Shown piece by piece: positions 56,297 to 64,000 of a DNA stretch of 64,000 nt. The first letter of the stretch is position 1. Every line of letters begins with the position of its first letter. The stretch comes from Saccharospirillum sp965652395. Its GTDB lineage: Bacteria > Pseudomonadota > Gammaproteobacteria > Pseudomonadales > Natronospirillaceae. The DNA lies in the NCBI GenBank assembly GCA_965652395.1, contig CBFGUW010000004.1, positions 1 to 64,000 of the forward strand. Direction: 5' to 3'. Under the pieces are notes generated by a model, which did not search any database, was not told the DNA's origin, and saw only the letters and a list, made by a program, of their open reading frames with translations. Position numbers and translations under genes: made by a program.

Positions 56297-57691
56297 TTAC
56301 CCGAAGACGGCTTGGGTGACGTAGGCCTGAACTTTTTCCAGGTCGTTCGGCAATACGGTACAGCGCTCTTCCCGTTCCATCAGGTCAGTCAGGTGATGCG
56401 GCAATTCCGGACTCTTCAGCCCAGCCTGCTCAACCGCCGGGGCAAACTTGACGGGGTGCGCCGTACCCAGGGTGATCATAGGATTCACCGCGCTGCGGCG
56501 CGCTTCCCGGGCAGCCTTCACACCGATGGCGGTATGAGGGTCCAGCAGGTAGCCGGTCTCATCGAAAACCGTGCGGATGGTGTCGACCGTTACGGTGTCA
56601 TCGACCGCATAGCTGTCGAACAGTTCCCGGGCTTTGGCCAGACGGGCTTCGTCCAGTGTCACGGTCTCGCTGTTCAGTTTCTGCATCAATTCATTCAGCG
56701 CCGCGCCGTCACGGTCATACAAATCGAACAACAGACGTTCGAAGTTACTGGACACCACAATATCCATCGACGGAGACAGTGTATGCGCCAGCGGGTGCTT
56801 CTCGTAGACGTTACTGCTCATTACCCGGTGCAGAATGTCATTCTGGTTGGTGGCGATAATCAACTGGCTGATCGGCAGGCCCATTTTACGGGCCAGGTAA
56901 CCGGCGAAAATATCGCCGAAATTGCCGGTGGGCACCGAGAAAGCCATCTCACGATCCGGCCCGCCGAGGTTGAGTGCGGCATAAAAGTAATAGACGATCT
57001 GAGCCATGATGCGGGCCCAGTTGATGGAGTTCACTGCCACCAAACGACGCTCGCCTTTCAGGAAATCCTGGTTACCGAAACTGGCTTTGACCATGCTCTG
57101 GCAATCGTCGAAGTTGCCTTCGATCGCCAGGTTATGAATATTGTCGCCTTTGATGGTGGTCATCTGCCGACGCTGCACCTCGGATACCCGATTGTGCGGA
57201 TGCAGGATGAAGATATCGATATTTTTGCAACGCTTGCAGCCTTCAATGGCGGCCGACCCGGTGTCACCGGAGGTGGCACCCATGATGACGACCTGCTCAC
57301 CGCGTTTTTCCAATACGTGGTCCAACAGGCGGCCGAGCAACTGGAGAGCGAAGTCTTTGAATGCCAGGGTCGGGCCCTGAAACAGTTCCAGAACGAATTC
57401 GTTGTGATCGATCTGCGCCAAAGGAGCCACGGCTTTGTGGCCGAAAACGCCGTAGGTCTCTTCCAGCATTTTGGCGAATTCATCATCCGGGATGGCGCCA
57501 TCGATAAATGGCTTCAGGATGCGAAAGGCCAGTTCGTGATAGGGAAGACCGCGCCAGCTGCGAATCTCATCCAGCGAGTATTCAGGCAGGGTTTCAGGGA
57601 CATAAAGACCGCCATCGGGCGCGAGTCCGGTCAGGAGGACGTCTTCGAAGTTCAAGGTGGGGGCCTGCCCCCGGGTGCTTATGTATTTCAC
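56297..57691 (-). CDS. thrC: Threonine synthase
   Basis: 464 residues. PLP lysine Lys112 in GPTLAFKDFALQ, cofactor-phosphate loop and the family N-terminus KYISTRGQAPTLNFEDVLLTGLAPDGGLYVPE. It converts O-phosphohomoserine to threonine. It lies 146 nt after hom on the same strand; a hairpin (57763-57783) occupies the gap. No thrB is seen between them, so homoserine kinase must be encoded elsewhere. Confidence 0.96.
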   Translation of the reverse strand: MKYISTRGQAPTLNFEDVLLTGLAPDGGLYVPETLPEYSLDEIRSWRGLPYHELAFRILKPFIDGAIPDDEFAKMLEETYGVFGHKAVAPLAQIDHNEFVLELFQGPTLAFKDFALQLLGRLLDHVLEKRGEQVVIMGATSGDTGSAAIEGCKRCKNIDIFILHPHNRVSEVQRRQMTTIKGDNIHNLAIEGNFDDCQSMVKASFGNQDFLKGERRLVAVNSINWARIMAQIVYYFYAALNLGGPDREMAFSVPTGNFGDIFAGYLARKMGLPISQLIIATNQNDILHRVMSSNVYEKHPLAHTLSPSMDIVVSSNFERLLFDLYDRDGAALNELMQKLNSETVTLDEARLAKARELFDSYAVDDTVTVDTIRTVFDETGYLLDPHTAIGVKAAREARRSAVNPMITLGTAHPVKFAPAVEQAGLKSPELPHHLTDLMEREERCTVLPNDLEKVQAYVTQAVFG

Positions 57692-57762
57692 GGATACAAT
57701 CTCTTGGTTAAACCGATGCTAATCCAGTAATCCCGGCGGGGCCGTCCGGACGCTGAATTTCA

Positions 57763-57783
57763 GCCCCACCACCATGGTGGGGC
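57763..57783. terminator. Hairpin between hom and thrC
   Basis: GCCCCACCA/TGGTGGGGC stem with loop CCA. On the plus strand it is followed by ATCTTTTTT, on the minus strand by no T-run, so it is not an obvious terminator of the leftward hom transcript. Confidence 0.4.
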
Positions 57784-57837
57784 GTTCATCTTTTTTAAGC
57801 CATATCAGGCTTTAAATGCCCTTCGGGCACCGGTCGC

Positions 57838-59139
57838 TCACCCGTCAAGCTGCTCTACACGAATCCGCACGATCGGCTTGGTCACGGATTCCAGCGACTG
57901 CAGGGCGTCAATGGCTTTATCCATGCATTTCTCGCGGACGGAATGAGTCAGCAGAATCAACGGAACGGTGGACGCATCGTCTTCCGGTTCTTTCTGCAGA
58001 ATGGCTTCAATGTTGATGCCGTTCTCACTCATGATACGGGCGATATTGGCCATCTGGCCGATTTCGTCTTTAACGGTGATACGCAGATAATAAGCGGTTT
58101 CAATTTCGCTGACCGGCAATACCGGCAGGTTCTCGGTCTCGGTGCTGTAACCCAGATGAGGAACGTTACCGGCGTTATCGATTTCCCGGGCGATGTCGAC
58201 GATATCGGCGATCACCGAGGAAGCGGTTTGCTCGGAACCCGCGCCAGGGCCGTAGTACATAGTCGGCCCCACGGCGTCCCCTTCCACCAGCACAGCATTC
58301 AAAACGCCGTTCACATTGGCCAGCAGACGTTTTTCCGGTACCAGGGTCGGATGAACCCGCAGCTCAACCCCTTCGTCGGTCTTACGGCTGAAACCCAGGT
58401 GCTTGATTCGGTAACCCAGTTCTTCCGCGTACTGAACGTCTTCGCGGGTGATCTTGGAAATGCCTTCGGTGTAGACCTTGTCGAACTGCAACGGAATCCC
58501 AAAGGCGATGGAAGCAAGAATGGTCAGCTTATGGGCCGCGTCGATACCTTCCACGTCGAAAGTCGGGTCCGCTTCGGCATAACCCAGAGCCTGGGCTTCT
58601 TTCAGCACATCGTCAAAAACACGCCCTTTCTCGCGCATCTCGGTCAAAATGAAGTTGCCGGTACCGTTGATTATGCCCGCCAGCCATTTAATGTCGTTGG
58701 CGACCAGACCTTCACGAATGCCCTTGATGATCGGGATACCACCAGCGACGGCCGCCTCATAGGCCACGACCACACCCTTGGCTTCGGCCGCCTTGAAGAT
58801 TTCGTTGCCGTGAACCGCGATCAACGCCTTGTTGGCGGTGACGACGTGCTTTCCATTGCTGATGGCTTCCAATACCAACTCTTTGGCAAGGTCGTATCCA
58901 CCGATCAGCTCCACAACGATATGGATATCGGGGTCGCGTACCACGTCGAAAATATCGCGGGAAATTTTAACCTCCTCACCAATTTGGCAGGAGGGATTAT
59001 CACGGCGGGCGCCAATGTGGGTAATTCGGACCGGCTTGCCTGCGCGACGCGCAATATCTTCGATATTCCGCTGCATGACATTGAAGGTACCGCTACCAAC
59101 AGTACCCAGACCGCACAAACCCACGTTGACTGATTTCAA
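57838..59139 (-). CDS. hom: Homoserine dehydrogenase
   Basis: 433 residues: NAD(P)-binding GLCGLGTVGSGTFNV at the N-terminus, catalytic core (VEGIDAAHKLTILASIAFG), and a C-terminal ACT domain (~350-430, YYLRITVKDEIGQMANIARIMSENGINIEAILQ) for threonine feedback. TTG start at 59139 is preceded by GAGAGG; the frame runs upstream without support. It reduces aspartate semialdehyde to homoserine for threonine and methionine. Confidence 0.94.
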   Translation of the reverse strand: MKSVNVGLCGLGTVGSGTFNVMQRNIEDIARRAGKPVRITHIGARRDNPSCQIGEEVKISRDIFDVVRDPDIHIVVELIGGYDLAKELVLEAISNGKHVVTANKALIAVHGNEIFKAAEAKGVVVAYEAAVAGGIPIIKGIREGLVANDIKWLAGIINGTGNFILTEMREKGRVFDDVLKEAQALGYAEADPTFDVEGIDAAHKLTILASIAFGIPLQFDKVYTEGISKITREDVQYAEELGYRIKHLGFSRKTDEGVELRVHPTLVPEKRLLANVNGVLNAVLVEGDAVGPTMYYGPGAGSEQTASSVIADIVDIAREIDNAGNVPHLGYSTETENLPVLPVSEIETAYYLRITVKDEIGQMANIARIMSENGINIEAILQKEPEDDASTVPLILLTHSVREKCMDKAIDALQSLESVTKPIVRIRVEQLDG

Positions 59140-59318
59140 AGCTCGCCTCTCAATAATTCCAGTACAGATAGAAAAACCGCCCCACCAGGGAGCAGTCGAG
59201 GAAGTGACTTGCGAAACATACTGAGGGGGGCATCCAGTGTCAACGTGAAAGCGCGGAACGGCGGGGGTTTGGTGGAGAAGCGTCGTGATTTTTTTGCAAT
59301 GCGTTGTTTCAGGAGGGG

Positions 59319-59372
59319 CGCGCACGGAATGCGCCCCTCCAGGCCCCGTAGGAGCGCACTCCGTGCGCGAAC
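59319..59372. repeat. GC-rich hairpin pair including a GTAG-type REP element
   Basis: First hairpin: GAGGGGCGC/GCGCCCCTC around a nine-base loop. Second, from 59348: GTAGGAGCGCACTCCGTGCG, the GTAG-headed palindrome typical of REP elements mobilised by RAYT transposases. The arm GCGCACGGA... also pairs between the two hairpins. No transposase gene is present here. Confidence 0.65.
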
Positions 59373-59401
59373 AAAAAAGGCAGCCGAAGCTGCCTTTTTT
59401 A
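59373..59401 (-). terminator. Rho-independent terminator of the rpsP-rimM-trmD-rplS operon
   Basis: Minus strand: GGCAGC-TTCG-GCTGCC followed by six T, 20 nt after the rplS stop. The flanking A-run makes it bidirectional in form. Confidence 0.88.
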
Positions 59402-59421
59402 CTATTGAACCCAGAAGAAAC

Positions 59422-59787
59422 TTACTTCTTATGATCAATAAGCTCTTTGATACGAGCCGACTTACCAGAACGCTCACGCAGGTAGTACAGTTTGGCCTGA
59501 CGAACGTCACCACGACGCTTGACAGACACACTGTCGACCAACGGGGAATAGGTCTGGAAGGTACGCTCAACACCAACACCGCTGGAGATCTTGCGGACAG
59601 TGAAAGCCGAGTTCAGGCCGCGGTTACGCTTGCCGATCACTACGCCTTCGAAAGCCTGCAGACGCTCACGGTCGCCTTCTTTTACCTTAACCTGCACAAC
59701 CACGGTGTCGCCGGGGCCAAAGGCAGGGATTTCTTTGCTCATCTGTTCAGCTTCAAGCTGCTGAATAATCAAGTTTTTGTTACTCAT
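59422..59787 (-). CDS. rplS: 50S ribosomal protein L19
   Basis: 121 residues with the L19 signature GPGDTVVVQVKVKEGDRERLQAFEGVVIGKRNRGLNSAFTVRKIS. Last gene of the operon, 14 nt downstream of trmD. ATG at 59787 (GGAG upstream within the trmD 3' region); the start at 59805 adds six unsupported residues. Confidence 0.97.
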   Translation of the reverse strand: MSNKNLIIQQLEAEQMSKEIPAFGPGDTVVVQVKVKEGDRERLQAFEGVVIGKRNRGLNSAFTVRKISSGVGVERTFQTYSPLVDSVSVKRRGDVRQAKLYYLRERSGKSARIKELIDHKK

Positions 59788-59801
59788 CAATCCGCTCCTG
59801 A

Positions 59802-60581
59802 TCAATTGCGCGAGTCCAGCTCACGCCTAAACTCGTCCAAAAGCGCCTGCTGTTCTGCGGTCAGTGTCCGGTCAGCCAACAGGTCTGGTCTACGTTGCCA
59901 GGTGCGCCCCAGTGCTTGTTTCAAACGCCACCGACGAATATTTTCGTGATGACCGCTCAATAGCACCTCCGGCACACTCGATCCATCCAATACTTCGGGT
60001 CGTGTGTAATGCGGACAGTCCAACAAACCATCGGTGAATGAATCTTCGACGGCCGAAGCCTCATGGCCCAGCACATCAGGCTGTTGCCGACCGATCGCAT
60101 CAATGAATGCCATCGCCGCCAACTCCCCGCCGCTGAGTACAAAATCACCCAACGACCACTCTTCATCCACTTCCGCCTCGATCACCCGTTCGTCAATGCC
60201 TTCATATCGGCCACAGACAAAAACCAAGTGGCTGGTCTCAGCCAAGTGATGCACACCGGCCTGGTCCAGCTTCCGCCCCTGTGGCGACAGATAGATCACC
60301 TTGGCCCGGTTGCCACTGGCAGCTTTCGCAGCGCGAATGGCATCGCGCAACGGCTCCACCTTCATCAGCATCCCGGGGCCGCCCCCAAAGGGCCGGTCAT
60401 CCACCGTACGATGGCGATCATGGGTATAATCGCGCGGGTTCCAGAACCCGACTTCGATAATGCCCTTCTTCACTGCCCTCCCGATAACGCCCTGCTCTGT
60501 AAAAGCGCTGAACATTTCAGGAAACAGTGTCACCACCCCAACCCACAGTTTGGGCTCGAATCGAGACGTATCGTTTGTCAA
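59802..60581 (-). CDS. trmD: tRNA (guanine-37-N1)-methyltransferase
   Basis: About 259 residues. SPOUT/trefoil-knot features: YLSPQGRKLDQAGV, VFVCGRYEGIDERVIEAEVDEEWSLGDFVLSGGELAAM and the C-terminal RRWRLKQALGRTW. It methylates G37 of tRNAs reading CNN and GNN codons. The start is uncertain: TTG at 60581 overlaps the rimM stop (TTTTGA), which fits translational coupling; TTG at 60596 is an alternative. The E. coli-type start (MWIG) aligns with LWVG here, encoded by CTG. Confidence 0.94.
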   Translation of the reverse strand: MTNDTSRFEPKLWVGVVTLFPEMFSAFTEQGVIGRAVKKGIIEVGFWNPRDYTHDRHRTVDDRPFGGGPGMLMKVEPLRDAIRAAKAASGNRAKVIYLSPQGRKLDQAGVHHLAETSHLVFVCGRYEGIDERVIEAEVDEEWSLGDFVLSGGELAAMAFIDAIGRQQPDVLGHEASAVEDSFTDGLLDCPHYTRPEVLDGSSVPEVLLSGHHENIRRWRLKQALGRTWQRRPDLLADRTLTAEQQALLDEFRRELDSRN

Positions 60582-61114
60582 AACTCCGGATCCCAATCGA
60601 CAAGGATTCGACCCAAATCAAGATCGACATCCTTAACGTAGACATCCGGTACGTACGGAATCAGGCGTTCCTGACGGTCGATGCTATCGGCATCGCCCTT
60701 AACCACCAGCACATCGTTGCCGGGGCCCGCACTCATCATGTATTCCACTTTCCCCAGGTTGACCCCATCCAGATTGATCACGTTCCGGCCTTCCAGTTCG
60801 AACCAGTAATACTCCCCTTCGGGAAGATCCGGCAGGCGGTCCTTGGGGACAGCGATATCGGCACCGCAGTACTGCTTGGCAATTTCACGGTCATCACACC
60901 CTTCAAAGTGCGCCACCATACCCTTGCCATGACTGCGACCTTTATCGACGGTCACCAGGCTCCACTGGCCATTCTGATTCAGCATCCACTGACCGTAGTC
61001 GAGAATGCGGTCCATCGGCTCGGTGTAAGAATAGATTTTCACCCACCCCTTCACACCGTAGACCGAAGAAACCCGGCCTAGAACAATCATCTTTTCCGGA
61101 TCAACCGGCGTCAT
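60578..61114 (-). CDS. rimM: Ribosome maturation factor RimM
   Basis: 178 residues: N-terminal RimM domain (ILGRVSSVYGVKGWVKIYSYTEP... start) and PRC barrel (WFELEGRNVINLDGVNLGKVEYMM...IPYVPDVYVKDVDL). It assists 30S head assembly with S19. Between rpsP and trmD in the conserved operon. Confidence 0.96.
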   Translation of the reverse strand: MTPVDPEKMIVLGRVSSVYGVKGWVKIYSYTEPMDRILDYGQWMLNQNGQWSLVTVDKGRSHGKGMVAHFEGCDDREIAKQYCGADIAVPKDRLPDLPEGEYYWFELEGRNVINLDGVNLGKVEYMMSAGPGNDVLVVKGDADSIDRQERLIPYVPDVYVKDVDLDLGRILVDWDPEF

Positions 61115-61137
61115 ACCACTACCCTTGACTGGTCGGA

Positions 61138-61389
61138 TCAGCCTTGGGCCTTCCGGTATTCTTTAAGTAGCTGGGTAACACGATCAGACGTCTGTGCACC
61201 CTTGCCTACCCAGTAATCGACGCGATCCAGGGCAACGCGAAGGCGTTCTTCCTGGCCACGGGCTACGGGGTTAAAGAAGCCAACACGCTCGATGAAACGA
61301 CCATCGCGGGCATTACGGCTATCGGCTACGGAAATGTAATAAAACGGGCGCTTCTTGGAACCGCCACGTGCGAGTCGAATGACTACCAT
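61138..61389 (-). CDS. rpsP: 30S ribosomal protein S16
   Basis: 83 residues, full S16: VVIRLARGGSKKRPFYYISVADSRNARDGRFIERVGFFNP. First gene of the operon, transcribed from the strong promoter at 61531-61558. GGAGG ahead of the ATG. Confidence 0.97.
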   Translation of the reverse strand: MVVIRLARGGSKKRPFYYISVADSRNARDGRFIERVGFFNPVARGQEERLRVALDRVDYWVGKGAQTSDRVTQLLKEYRKAQG

Positions 61390-61530
61390 CGCGTCCTCCT
61401 GTTCTGGGCAAGCTTTGAAATCACCTGCCGTTTTGGATCTCCGCGGGGGTTACCCACGAATACGGGATTCAGAACCCCTAACCCAAGTTGAAGCGAAAAC
61501 CGGGCCCATCCCGATTTTCAAGGCCGCGAG

Positions 61531-61558
61531 ATTATACGTGCTGAGAGGGTAAAAGCAA
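61531..61558 (-). promoter_or_regulatory. rpsP operon promoter
   Basis: Minus strand TTGCTT (61558-61553), 16-bp spacer, consensus TATAAT (61536-61531), followed by a GC-rich discriminator (CTCGCGG). Fits a growth-rate-controlled ribosomal promoter. Confidence 0.85.
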
Positions 61559-61625
61559 GGTTAGAGGTAAGTCTTTCAGAAGCCAGCCATGGGTGAAATG
61601 ACGGAGAAGTGGCAACCAACGTTCA

Positions 61626-61739
61626 GGCTGAGGTGAGGGTAGGTCTATTTAGGGACGTCGGCAGCCATGGATGGCTGCCGCCGAGCCCCCACGGACGGGT
61701 TCATGGCGGGCCCTAAATAGACCTACCCTCACCTCAGCC
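61626..61739. repeat. MITE-like element with 29-bp perfect inverted repeat
   Basis: Left arm 61626-61654 and right arm 61711-61739 are exact reverse complements over 29 nt (starting GGCTGAGGTGAGGG). The 56-nt centre carries another perfect hairpin GGCAGCCAT/ATGGCTGCC. It has no coding capacity. It lies between the ffh stop and the rpsP promoter. The arm length and nested hairpin point to a non-autonomous mobile or dispersed repeat. Confidence 0.75.
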
Positions 61740-61765
61740 CCTGGCACCAAAGCTGCGTCAAACAG

Positions 61766-63184
61766 TCAGCCGAAAGGCCCACGACCACCAGGAAACCCAC
61801 CAGGAGGCAGACCACCACCAGGCATACCGCCACCGCCGCCCATCATACCCCCCATACCACGCATCATTTTCTGCATGCCACCTTTCTTGCCGACCTTCTT
61901 CATCATCTTCGACATCTGCTTATGCTGCTTGAGCAAACGGTTGATGTCCTGAATCTGAGTGCCGGAGCCGGTAGCGATGCGGCGCTTGCGGGAGCCATTG
62001 ATCTTGTCCGGGAAGCGACGCTCGAGAGGCGTCATCGAATCGATAATCGCCCCCATCTGCTTGAACTGCTTCTCCGCACCCTGCATCTGATTCATGGCCG
62101 CACCCATCTGGCCCATGCCAGGCAGTTTATCGACCATGCCCATCAGCCCGCCCATGTTATCCATCTGGCGCAGTTGTTCGCGGAAATCCTCCAGATCGAA
62201 CCCTTTACCTTTCTTGAGCTTGCTGGCCAATTTCTCAGCCTTGCTCTTATCGACCTTGCGCTCGACCTCCTCGATCAGCGACAGCATATCGCCCATGTCG
62301 AGGATACGGGACGCAATACGATCCGGGTAAAAGGTTTCCAGCGCCTCGGTTTTCTCACCCACACCCAGGAACTTAATCGGCTTGCCGGTGATATGACGCA
62401 CGGAAAGCGCCGCACCACCCCGGGCATCACCATCGGCCTTGGAGAGCACGACACCCGTCAACGGCAGAGCCTCATTGAAGGCCTTGGCCGTATTGGCCGC
62501 GTCCTGGCCCGTCATCGCGTCCACAACAAAGAGCGTTTCCACCGGCTGAATAGCCTGATGCAACGCCTTGATTTCGGCCATCATGGCTTCGTCGATGGCG
62601 AGGCGCCCGGCGGTGTCCACCAGCAGCACATCCGCATATTGTTTGCGGGCCGCATCCACGGCGCCGTTGACGATATCTACCGGCTTCTGACTCACATCAC
62701 TCGGATGGAACAACGCGCCGACATCACCAGCCAGGGTTTCCAACTGCTTGATCGCCGCCGGACGATAAACGTCCGCCGAGACCACCATGACCTTTTTCTT
62801 TTCACGCTCACGCAGGAACTTGGCCAGCTTGGCGACCGTTGTGGTTTTACCCGCACCCTGCAAACCAGCCATCATGATGATCGCCGGAGGTTGGGTGCTC
62901 AGATTCAGCGGCGCACCCTCTTCCCCCATGACATGGACAAGTTCGGCATGCACAATTTTCAGAAACTGCTGGCCAGGATTCAGAGCCTGAGACACTTCCG
63001 TGCCGACGGCGCGCTCGCGTACCCGGTCAATGAACTCCTTGACCACCGGCAGAGCCACATCGGCTTCCAGCAGAGCCATGCGGACTTCCCGCAAAGTGGC
63101 TTTAATATTGTCTTCGGTCAGCTTCGCCTGACCGGAAATCTGCTTCAGCGTCTGCGACAGACGCTCTGTAAGACTCTTAAACAT
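61766..63184 (-). CDS. ffh: Signal recognition particle protein Ffh
   Basis: 472 residues: N domain, GTPase G domain with GLQGAGKTTTVAKLA near residue 108 and DTAGR, and a Met-rich M domain binding 4.5S RNA. The C-terminal tail is unusually Gly/Pro/Met-rich (MMGGGGGMPGGGLPPGGF). It targets inner-membrane proteins to FtsY and SecYEG. Divergent from the YpjD-type gene, as in E. coli and pseudomonads. Confidence 0.96.
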   Translation of the reverse strand: MFKSLTERLSQTLKQISGQAKLTEDNIKATLREVRMALLEADVALPVVKEFIDRVRERAVGTEVSQALNPGQQFLKIVHAELVHVMGEEGAPLNLSTQPPAIIMMAGLQGAGKTTTVAKLAKFLREREKKKVMVVSADVYRPAAIKQLETLAGDVGALFHPSDVSQKPVDIVNGAVDAARKQYADVLLVDTAGRLAIDEAMMAEIKALHQAIQPVETLFVVDAMTGQDAANTAKAFNEALPLTGVVLSKADGDARGGAALSVRHITGKPIKFLGVGEKTEALETFYPDRIASRILDMGDMLSLIEEVERKVDKSKAEKLASKLKKGKGFDLEDFREQLRQMDNMGGLMGMVDKLPGMGQMGAAMNQMQGAEKQFKQMGAIIDSMTPLERRFPDKINGSRKRRIATGSGTQIQDINRLLKQHKQMSKMMKKVGKKGGMQKMMRGMGGMMGGGGGMPGGGLPPGGFPGGRGPFG

Positions 63185-63404
63185 CGTTGCTTCCGTGGGT
63201 TGGCAATGGGCTGGAGTATATCAGCGCAAGGGCTTCCTGTACTATGGGCGGGCGGCCCGAAGTCAACCCATCGAGAGTGGTCTTCAGGCTGAAATACCGC
63301 CCAAACCGAATATTGGGAATGGCTATCATTTGTGCGACACTAAGCCCCTCATTATCAGTACGACGCTGCATATATTGCGTCGAGCCAATAAGGAATCCTG
63401 CTGA

Positions 63405-64000
63405 ATGCTGATCTGGATCGCCATTCTGGGCTATTTCATCAGTGGTGTGGTGGCCCTCCGCGGCCTTTATCGTGTGCAAATACCCGACCGGCGCGTGTTG
63501 TTCTGGCCCGCTACGCTGGGTGTTCTGGCTCACCTTTCAACGCTGGCTTCCGAGATTATCGTCTCCGGGGCGCTGCAAATTGGCTTTCTCAATGCCGCCT
63601 CCGTGATCACTTTCTTTGTCGTTTCGGTGCTTCTGATCAGTGGCTGGTCCAAACCGTTGCACAGCCTGTTCGCCTTTGTATTCCCGGCAGCAGCTGCCAT
63701 CATGGTCGTTGCCGTGCTTGCCCCTGAAGATTACGTTCCGCGGCTGTACAAACCCGGATTGGTGCTGCATGTATTCCTTTCCATGCTGGCTTACAGCGTG
63801 ATCACCATTGCCACCTTACTGGCGGTGCTACTTGGCACCCAGAACCGACAACTGCATGGGCACCACCTCGAGAGCCGATTGAATCGCTTTCTGCCCCCCC
63901 TCCAAACGATGGAAAGACTGCTGTTCGAATGGTTGATGATTGGTTTCGTACTCCTGACCGCATCCATGATTTCCGGCGGTGTTTTTGTCGAGAACCTCTT
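63405..64000 (+). CDS. YpjD/CcsA-like cytochrome c assembly membrane protein (5' part, runs off the window)
   Basis: About 198 residues are visible, reading without a stop to the edge. Multiple TM helices; His residues on helix ends (LAHLST near residue 45 and LVLHVFLSMLAYS near 125) resemble the HemX/CcsA/CcmC heme-handling family. YpjD genes commonly lie divergent from ffh. AGGA lies 11 bases before the ATG. Exact role (heme export or inner-membrane maturation) is not proven. Confidence 0.8.
   Translation, partial: MLIWIAILGYFISGVVALRGLYRVQIPDRRVLFWPATLGVLAHLSTLASEIIVSGALQIGFLNAASVITFFVVSVLLISGWSKPLHSLFAFVFPAAAAIMVVAVLAPEDYVPRLYKPGLVLHVFLSMLAYSVITIATLLAVLLGTQNRQLHGHHLESRLNRFLPPLQTMERLLFEWLMIGFVLLTASMISGGVFVENL

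Larger units (their letters stand above)
61390..61765. other. Region between ffh and rpsP
   Basis: 376 nt without a gene. It contains the rpsP promoter and leader (a GGGGTT/AACCCC hairpin lies in the leader) and the large inverted-repeat element at 61626-61739. Confidence 0.6.

Noticed and set aside
56279..57730. Long open frame antisense to thrC
   Set aside because: thrC on the minus strand is unmistakable; the plus-strand frame is its codon-bias shadow.
57943..59133. Long open frame antisense to hom
   Set aside because: Overlaps the recognisable homoserine dehydrogenase completely; no ribosome site or domain.
61922..63292. Long open frame antisense to ffh
   Set aside because: Shadow of the Ffh coding sequence; the opposite strand carries all SRP GTPase motifs.

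Overview
The window looks like chromosomal DNA of a free-living gammaproteobacterium. It is moderately GC-rich by eye. Core blocks keep familiar gammaproteobacterial order: rpsP-rimM-trmD-rplS next to ffh, which diverges from a YpjD-type gene; hom-thrC-recJ-prfB-lysS; and uvrB behind an aspartate aminotransferase. Marker families include TIGR03545/TIGR03546, DUF4105/DUF3015, MvaT-like nucleoid proteins, CheV and a lactate-utilisation operon, which suggest a marine or halophilic relative of Marinobacter, Saccharospirillum or the pseudomonads. The genus cannot be fixed from the sequence alone.

Layout. 1-7 kb: an ABC exporter, two MFS transporters, an MscS-like channel, a VC0807-type membrane protein and a META-domain lipoprotein. 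7-11.4 kb: a large secreted S8 protease with an odd internal membrane/lipobox insert, and a TagO/VasI-like periplasmic protein. 11.4-15.2 kb: a FadR-type regulator divergent from lutABC, with a perfect operator palindrome between them. 15.2-18.9 kb: an Aer-like receptor, TerC and CheV. 18.9-21.9 kb: a compact accessory cluster with an SOS-controlled UmuD-like protein that has lost its catalytic dyad, an MvaT/H-NS-like protein, and a SatD plus membrane-protein operon behind four operator-like palindromes spaced exactly 29 bp apart. 21.9-26.2 kb: a GH36 alpha-galactosidase and a PAS-GGDEF-EAL protein. 26.4-35.1 kb: tRNA-Val(GAC) followed by accessory genes, ending in an AT-rich island that holds a zinc phospholipase C-like gene broken by one in-frame TAA.

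35.2-51.7 kb: uvrB, an aminotransferase, a pseudouridine synthase, the TIGR03545/03546 pair, tcdA, a PatB-type lyase, a DUF3024/DUF3820/metallopeptidase group, a PhoPQ-like operon led by a glycine-zipper and a PepSY protein, and a Lon protease. 51.2-63.2 kb: lysS, prfB (with its programmed +1 frameshift), recJ, thrC, hom, rplS, trmD, rimM, rpsP and ffh, all leftward. A YpjD/CcsA-like gene runs off the right edge.

The most unusual observations are the phased operator array of the SatD operon, the catalytically dead SOS-regulated UmuD homologue, the internal TM/lipobox in the protease, the nonsense-split phospholipase, and a 29-bp perfect inverted repeat between ffh and rpsP. Functions are assigned from motif recognition only; no database search was run.
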